A model generated the notes under the pieces. The model saw nothing but the letters and a program-made list of their open reading frames with translations. It did no database searches and was not told the DNA's origin. DNA of 64,000 nucleotides from the NCBI RefSeq assembly GCF_007018905.1, contig NZ_CP041402.1, positions 1,042,001-1,106,000 of the forward strand. The letters run 5' to 3'. This document shows positions 58,800 through 64,000 of this stretch, one piece after another. Origin of the DNA: Tardiphaga sp. vice304 (GTDB lineage Bacteria; Pseudomonadota; Alphaproteobacteria; Rhizobiales; Xanthobacteraceae). Made by a program: the position numbers and the translations under genes. Positions within the stretch are counted from its first letter, which is position 1. Every line of letters begins with the position of its first letter.

Positions 58800-60491
58800 A
58801 TGCTTTCGAACCTTTCCATTCGTGCCAAGATCACTGTCGTGATCGCCTTTTTGCTGGTCACCATGACTGGATTGGGGCTTCTGGCGGTCAGCAAGATGCT
58901 GGCGATCAACGCCAGCACCGAGGATATCCAGAACAACTGGCTGCCCAGTGTTCGCTCGCTGGGATCGGTCCAGGCCGGCACGATGACGTATCGCACGACG
59001 GTCCGCGCGCACATGCTGGGTGAAACGGCTGCCGATAAGGAAGCGCAGGACAAACGGCTGGCGACGACCGTGACGGAAATCGCCGATGCTCGCAAGAAAT
59101 ACGAAAGATACATTTCCTCGGCCGAGAAGCGTGCTCTGTATGATGCCTGGAGCAGGAAGTGGGACGAGTAAATGGCGGGTGCTGCGGAGGTCATCGCGAT
59201 CTCGCGTGCCAGCGTCGGCAAGGGCGTTCACGATGCGCAGACCCTGAATAAGACCAAGGTCAATGAGATCGGGAAGGCTGCCGACACCATTCTGGAGCAG
59301 AACATTGAATTCAATGATAGAGGGGCCGCTGCGGCAGGCAAAACCGCCGCGGAAAACTTCCGCTCGGCCGTGCTGCTGATGTCCGCCATTCTGGTTGCAG
59401 CGGCGGTGATCGGCATCGGCGTCGGCATCTATCTGGTTCGCGACGTCTCCTCGGGCATCGCCTCGATCGTCAAGCCGATGCAGGCGCTCGGCGCCGGTGA
59501 TCTTTCGGCAGAGGTGCCGCACCAGGGCATGAAGACCGAGATCGGCTCGATGGGCGACGCGCTGCAGCTGTTCAAGCAGGCTTTGATCGACAAGCGCGCC
59601 GCCGACCAGGCCGCAATGGTCGATGCCGAAGTCAAGATCGAACGCGGCCGTCGCGTCGATGGCATCACCGCCAATTTCGAGGCGATGATCGGCGAGATCG
59701 TCGATACCGTGTCGTCGGCCTCGACCGAACTCGAAGCCTCGGCCGGCACGCTCACGGCCACCGCGGAGCGTTCGCAGCAATTGACCACCGCGGTGGCTGC
59801 GGCCTCGGAAGAAGCTTCCACCAACGTGCAGTCGGTGGCCTCCGCCACCGTGGAGATGGCCTCGTCGGTCAACGAGATCAGCCGTCAGGTGCAGGAATCC
59901 GCGACGATCGCCAGCCGGGCGGTCGAGCAGGCGCGCAAGACCAACGACCGCGTCGGCGAACTCGCCAAGGCCGCAGCGCGGATCGGCGACGTCGTCGAAC
60001 TGATCAACACCATCGCCGGACAGACCAATCTGCTGGCGCTGAACGCGACCATCGAGGCCGCGCGCGCCGGCGAAGCGGGCCGTGGCTTTGCTGTCGTGGC
60101 ATCGGAGGTAAAGGCGCTGGCCGAGCAGACGGCGAAAGCCACCGGCGAGATCGGCATGCAGATCACCGACATCCAGGCTGCGACGCAGGAGTCAGTGGGC
60201 GCGATCCGCGAGATCGGCGACACCATCGGCCGGATGTCGGAGATTTCATCGACCATCGCGTCGGCTGTGGAAGAGCAGGGGGCCGCGACGCAGGAGATCT
60301 CGCGCAACGTGCAGCAGGCCGCCCACGGTACCATGCAGGTCAGCGTGAACATCACCGACGTACAGCGCGGCGCGTCCGAGACCGGCTCTGCGTCGTCGCA
60401 GGTGCTGTCCGCGGCGCAGTCGCTGTCCTCCGACAGCAACCGGCTGAAGATGGAAGTCGGCAAGTTCCTGAGCGCGGTGCGCGCGGCGTAG
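58800..60491 (+). pseudogene. Methyl-accepting chemotaxis protein 3, broken by an in-frame TAA
   Basis: The two parts, 58800-59171 (123 codons) and 59172-60491 (439 codons), are in the same frame. TAA at 59169-59171 is directly followed by ATG. At the same place receptor 2 has Tyr ([11 protein letters not shown]; here KWDE stop MAGAAEV), so a Tyr codon became TAA. Part 1 holds TM1 and half of the four-helix sensor. Part 2 holds the other half, TM2, HAMP and the complete MA domain. Reinitiation at the ATG could still give a membrane protein with a signalling domain. A Glu to Val change ([12 protein letters not shown]) is also seen in the MA domain. Confidence 0.85.
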
Positions 60492-60492
60492 T

Positions 60493-60541
60493 TTTTTCCC
60501 TCTCCCCCAAGCAGCGAAGCTGCGCAGGTGGGAGAGGGGAA
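60493..60541. repeat. CCTCTCCC-type palindromic intergenic repeat
   Basis: TCCCTCTCCCCCAAGCAGCG and its loose complement CGCAGGTGGGAGAGGGGA form a hairpin between convergent genes. It is similar to the units after gltI and may end both transcripts. Confidence 0.7.
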
Positions 60542-60559
60542 GAAAAAGCGGTCGCGTAG

Positions 60560-62359
60560 CTACTTCACATTCGACAGCACCAGCGTCGCGACGTCCATAT
60601 ACGTCTTTACCAAGGGCGCCACGACGCGGTGCGCCGGGGTCTTCGATACCAGCGTGTCGTGCAGCACCAGATGGTCGATGCCGGTGGTCAGGAAACAGGC
60701 CATCGCGTCGCGCGGGGTCTCGACGATCGGCTCGCCCTTGACGTTGAACGAGGTGTTGAGCAGCACCGGCACGCCGGTCAGCGCCTCGAACTCCTTCAGC
60801 AGCCGATAGAGTTTCGGGTTGGTATCTTCCGTCACCGTCTGCACCCGCGCGCTGCCGTCGACATGCACGATCGCCGGAATCCGGTTGCGCCACTCCGCGC
60901 GTACCGGCTTGGCGATCAGCATGAAGGGGGAGTCTTCTTCGCCCTCGAAGATTTCATGCGCGCGCTCGGCGAGAACGATCGGTGCGAACGGGCGAAACGG
61001 CTGGCGGTGTTTGACGCGAGAGTTCAGCGTGTCCTTCATCTCCGGCCGGCACGGGTCGGCGAGCAGGCTGCGGTTGCCGAGCGCGCGCGGGCCGAATTCC
61101 GAGCCGCCCTGAAACCAGCCGATCACCTGCTGGTCGGCGAGCAATTTCGCGGTATCGCGGCAGATGTCGTCGCTGCGCACCGCCCGGGTCTGGGCCTTCA
61201 CCAGCGTGCGCTGCGTTGCTGTCTCGACGTCGGCATCGGGATAGGTACGGCCTGTGTAGGAGTGTTTCATCACATAGCCGCGCGGCTGCTTCAGTATTTC
61301 GAGCCAGCCGTAATAGGCGCAGCCGATCGCGATGCCGTTGTCGCCGGCGGCGGGCTGGATCCAGACCTGGTCGAAGCCGGCCTCGCGCGCGATGCGGCCA
61401 TTGGCGACGCAGTTCAGCGCCACGCCGCCGGCGATGCAGAGATTGCGGGCGCCGGTGCTCTCGCGCAGCCAGCGCGAGCGCGCCAGCAGCACCTTTTCGG
61501 TGTCGTCCTGCACGCGCCAGGCGAGGTCTTCCCAGTGCCGCATCGACGGATGCGTCTCCCATTTGATGTCGCTGTCGGCCACGTAGGGCTGGTTGTAGGC
61601 CGGCGACCAGCGCGGCACGGTGAGCCGGTTGTCGGCAATTTCCATCAGCGACGGCACGACGTCGCGGCGGCCATAGGGCGCCAGCCCCATCAACTCGCCG
61701 CATTTGTTCCAGTCGCCGAACACATAGGTCGAGGCACGGCTGTACAGCGCGCCGAGGCCCGGCATGTTGTAGAACTCGTCGCTGAGGAAGCCGCGGTCGG
61801 GCTCCATCCAGACCTTCTTGAGGCAGTCGAGCCGGCTGCCGTTGAAAGTGTAGTAGCTCTCGGATTCGCGTGCCAGCTGCGAGCCGTCGTCGTCGTCGGG
61901 GCAGGTCTCCATGGCGTCGGCGCGGTAGCTGCCGACGCCGTCGACGATCATGATGGCGCCCTCGTCGAACGGGCACACCGCAAACGCGCTATAGGCATGC
62001 GCGAGATGATGCGAGATCGTCACGACCCTGTCGCGCGCGCGATACAGCGGATGCTTGACCGCGTCGGACCGCTCGTATTCCGGCAGGAAGCCCGACATGT
62101 CCTGGTAGACTAGCCGGTCCTCCATCTCCGGCACCGGCAGGATGTAGCAATTGCTCACCACCAGCTCGACGTCTTTCAGCGTGATGCCCTCGGCGTCCAG
62201 GCAATAGTCGATCACCTCCTTGTAGAAGCCGGTGGCGTGCTTCTCGCGGGTGATGCGCTCCTTCTCGATCGCATAGACGATGACGCCGTCGCGCAGCAGG
62301 CAGGCGCTGACGTCGTGATCGTAGGTATTGAGGCCGAGGACGTATCTGGGTGTGGACAT
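60560..62359 (-). CDS. NodU/CmcH-family carbamoyltransferase
   Basis: 599 residues. It would transfer a carbamoyl group from carbamoyl phosphate to a hydroxyl of a sugar or natural product. The N-terminal ASKHA-like domain has MSTPRYVLGLNTYDHDVSAC, ISHHLAHAYSAFAVCPF and MIVDGVGS. NLCIAGGVALNCVANGRI, then QGGSEFGPRALGNRSLLADP, and VLLNTSFNVKGEPIV mark the C-terminal part. The start at 62359 is the conserved N-terminus; a longer frame is not supported. No nod or antibiotic genes lie nearby, so the acceptor is unknown. It may modify a surface glycan. Confidence 0.92.
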   Translation of the reverse strand: MSTPRYVLGLNTYDHDVSACLLRDGVIVYAIEKERITREKHATGFYKEVIDYCLDAEGITLKDVELVVSNCYILPVPEMEDRLVYQDMSGFLPEYERSDAVKHPLYRARDRVVTISHHLAHAYSAFAVCPFDEGAIMIVDGVGSYRADAMETCPDDDDGSQLARESESYYTFNGSRLDCLKKVWMEPDRGFLSDEFYNMPGLGALYSRASTYVFGDWNKCGELMGLAPYGRRDVVPSLMEIADNRLTVPRWSPAYNQPYVADSDIKWETHPSMRHWEDLAWRVQDDTEKVLLARSRWLRESTGARNLCIAGGVALNCVANGRIAREAGFDQVWIQPAAGDNGIAIGCAYYGWLEILKQPRGYVMKHSYTGRTYPDADVETATQRTLVKAQTRAVRSDDICRDTAKLLADQQVIGWFQGGSEFGPRALGNRSLLADPCRPEMKDTLNSRVKHRQPFRPFAPIVLAERAHEIFEGEEDSPFMLIAKPVRAEWRNRIPAIVHVDGSARVQTVTEDTNPKLYRLLKEFEALTGVPVLLNTSFNVKGEPIVETPRDAMACFLTTGIDHLVLHDTLVSKTPAHRVVAPLVKTYMDVATLVLSNVK

Positions 62360-62698
62360 GGGTGAACTTCTGCGAGGGCGCGGGGTGACGAGTATCGGAA
62401 ATGATCGGCTGCGCACGCAAGGGCGATGCCGTTCATGTTGATGAACAGATTCAACGATAAAATGTGCAGGGCAACATGAAGCTCCGATGAACGGCACGCC
62501 GGTTCTACGCTGATGTCTGCGCTGCAAGCGCCTTGACCGCTGTGCAGGCTTGATCTTATTCTCAAAAGATCGATGCGACGCCACGCGACGGCCGTATTGC
62601 TGTTTCGATTTGAACGCGGCTGAAGATCACTTTGGCTACTGATCATTGATACTGGAAGCTCGCAAAGATCGCTTCCCACACACTGGGAGATCCCAAGA
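62360..62698. other. Divergent intergenic region
   Basis: It lies between the carbamoyltransferase and the Gly/Arg-rich gene, which point away from each other, so it should hold both promoters. No clear consensus elements were identified. GGGAGATCCC just before 62699 is the ribosome site of the small gene. Confidence 0.5.
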
Positions 62699-63043
62699 AT
62701 GGCTCACACAACATCGACCAAGCGCCCTAATATGGTGACCCGCTGCCTGGCGGCGATGGCGCTGATATCGGTCTATTGCGTCGGCATCATCGGCGCCTCC
62801 ACCGTGATGTTGACGGCGACCAGCACCTCGGCCAATGCCCAGCGCGGTCGTGGTGGTGGTGGCGGCGGACGCGGCGGTGGTCGTGGCTTCGGTCGCGGCG
62901 GCGGCTTCCGGGGTGGTGGCTACGGCTATCGGGGCGGTGGCTATGGACGCGGTCGCGGCTATGGCTTCTACGGCGGTCCGCGCATCGTCGCGCCTGGCTG
63001 CTATTTCAGCCGCCGCTGGGGCCGGGTGGTCTGCCCGTATTAA
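62699..63043 (+). CDS. Small secreted Gly/Arg-rich protein
   Basis: 114 residues. The hydrophobic export segment (CLAAMALISVYCVGIIGAST) and a cleavage region (ATSTSANAQ) are followed by a Gly/Arg-rich tail of FGRGGGFRGGGYGYRGGG type, ending GCYFSRRWGRVVCPY with two Cys. The function is unknown. It is similar in style to the Gly/Tyr-rich gene at 39090. A terminator lies 50 bases downstream. Confidence 0.78.
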   Translation: MAHTTSTKRPNMVTRCLAAMALISVYCVGIIGASTVMLTATSTSANAQRGRGGGGGGRGGGRGFGRGGGFRGGGYGYRGGGYGRGRGYGFYGGPRIVAPGCYFSRRWGRVVCPY

Positions 63044-63092
63044 ACCCGGCTTTGCGACGGCACGCGACCTGAGAAGACAAGCCATGTGAGAA

Positions 63093-63125
63093 AGAGTGCG
63101 CCGGGCAACCGGCGCACTCTTTCTT
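63093..63125 (+). terminator. Rho-independent terminator
   Basis: AGAGTGCGCCGG and CCGGCGCACTCT form a 12-bp perfect stem with loop GCAA, followed by TTCTT. Confidence 0.88.
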
Positions 63126-63265
63126 GCGATCATGAAAAAATCGCGGCGTGTCACGGCGGTGACGGTTTGACGCCAGCTTGGCAATCGGGGATCATGCGCC
63201 TGCATCATCGCGCCTGCTGTCGCCGGGCAGTCGAGCGCCGTTCCCCCGCCATGTCTGGAAAATCC

Positions 63266-64000
63266 ATGAGTTCCCTGTTTTCGCCGTTCACGCTGGGCGG
63301 CCTCACGCTGCCCAATCGCATCGTCGTGTCGCCGATGTGCCAGTATTCCGCGGTCGATGGCTGCGCCAACGACTGGCACATGATCCATCTGGGAACGCTG
63401 GCGCTGTCGGGCGCCAGCCTGCTGTGCCTCGAGGCCACCGCGGTGGAGTCGATCGGCCGCATCACGCCGGGCGATCTCGGGCTGTATGACGACGCGACCG
63501 AAGCCGCGCTGAAGCCGGTGCTCGCGGCGATCCGCAAACATTCGAAAATCGCGGTGGCGATGCAGATCGGCCATGCCGGCCGCAAGGCCTCGAGCCATGC
63601 CCCATGGGATGGCGGCCAGCAGATCCCGCTCGGCGAAGGCGGCTGGGTCGCGCAGGCGCCGTCACCGATTCCGCAAAAGCCCGGCGAACTGGCGCCGCAG
63701 GAGATCGACGCCGCGGGTCTGGTCCGCATCCGCGACGCCTTCGTCGCCACCGCGAAGCGCGCCGAGCGACTCGGCATCGACGCGCTCGAACTGCACGGCG
63801 CGCACGGCTACCTGCTGCACCAGTTCCTGTCGCCGATCTCCAACCAGCGTACCGATCAATATGGCGGTTCGCTGGAAAACCGCATGCGCTTCCCGCTCGA
63901 AGTGTTCGACGCGGTGCGGGCCGCCTTCCCGGCGCACAAGCCGGTCGGCTTCCGCGTCTCGGCGTCGGACTGGGTCGAGGGCGGCTGGGATCTCGCACAG
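63266..64000 (+). CDS. Old Yellow Enzyme-family NADH:flavin oxidoreductase (3' end outside window)
   Basis: The first 245 codons of an FMN-dependent ene-reductase of the YqjM/NamA type, which reduces activated C=C bonds with NAD(P)H. LFSPFTLGGLTLPNRIVVSP starts the TIM barrel. PMCQYSA holds the Cys near FMN, QIGHAGRKAS the second block, ELHGAHGYLLHQFLSPISNQ the substrate His/His region, and RTDQYGGSLENRMRFPLEV the arginine block. The family has about 365 residues, so the last third is missing. The start ATG 63266 has GGAAA upstream; ATG 63251 is in frame. Confidence 0.92.
   Translation, partial: MSSLFSPFTLGGLTLPNRIVVSPMCQYSAVDGCANDWHMIHLGTLALSGASLLCLEATAVESIGRITPGDLGLYDDATEAALKPVLAAIRKHSKIAVAMQIGHAGRKASSHAPWDGGQQIPLGEGGWVAQAPSPIPQKPGELAPQEIDAAGLVRIRDAFVATAKRAERLGIDALELHGAHGYLLHQFLSPISNQRTDQYGGSLENRMRFPLEVFDAVRAAFPAHKPVGFRVSASDWVEGGWDLAQ

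Noticed and set aside
60629..62113. Long plus-strand open frame (494 codons) opposite the carbamoyltransferase
   Set aside because: Antisense to a well-supported NodU-type gene; no domain seen.

Overview
The window looks like a GC-rich alphaproteobacterial chromosome of the Bradyrhizobium / Rhodopseudomonas / Nitrobacter type. The evidence is the protein families present (HWE-type kinases, a bacteriophytochrome, GltIJKL, a NodU-type carbamoyltransferase, DUF5681 proteins, DUF3489, several rhizobial IS groups) and the codon bias. No rRNA or tRNA gene and no CRISPR array could be supported.

Region 1 (1-48.2 kb) is a genomic island in decay, crowded with insertion sequences. I count about 16 complete or broken IS elements of the IS5, IS21, IS3, IS66 and IS256 families. 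They include an IS21 element nested in an IS5 element with a clear 6-bp target duplication, and two identical IS5 copies 19 kb apart. Between them lie surviving cargo genes: a DUF3489 protein, a trimeric autotransporter adhesin, an NTF2-like secreted protein, a GYF_2 membrane protein, an EAL phosphodiesterase, an HWE kinase with its receiver, a bacteriophytochrome hybrid kinase, a GGDEF cyclase, a receiver/kinase/chemoreceptor operon, a stray LpxD, a glycine/tyrosine-rich secreted protein, a copper (CopC/CopD) cluster and a ParB-methyltransferase/DUF5681 operon. There are also many gene wrecks: YCII, AraC, integrase, FdhF-like, pRiA4b ORF-3, PD-(D/E)XK nuclease, CusF and a DnaA-N-like fragment.

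The most unusual feature is a family of seven dispersed repeats between 3.98 and 25.58 kb, all on the same strand. Each usually starts with a run of 5-13 G, followed by a CAAAACTCT-like block and a GGACCRGTTAGGGT core. They come in a short form A (about 90 bp) and a long form B (about 150 bp). Twice they occur as an A-B pair about 115 bp apart. They match no IS end seen here. They may be relics of a phage packaging region or a non-autonomous element, but this is inference.

Region 2 (48.4-64 kb) is regular, high-GC core chromosome without IS: puuD-like hydrolase and a convergent MFS exporter; a gltIJKL-type amino-acid ABC transporter; three tandem chemoreceptor genes with nearly identical signalling domains, the third broken by an in-frame TAA; a carbamoyltransferase; a small Gly/Arg-rich secreted protein; and the start of an Old Yellow Enzyme gene running off the window. 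A glutamate/aspartate uptake system next to chemoreceptors suggests nutrient sensing and uptake, but the receptor ligands cannot be read from sequence.
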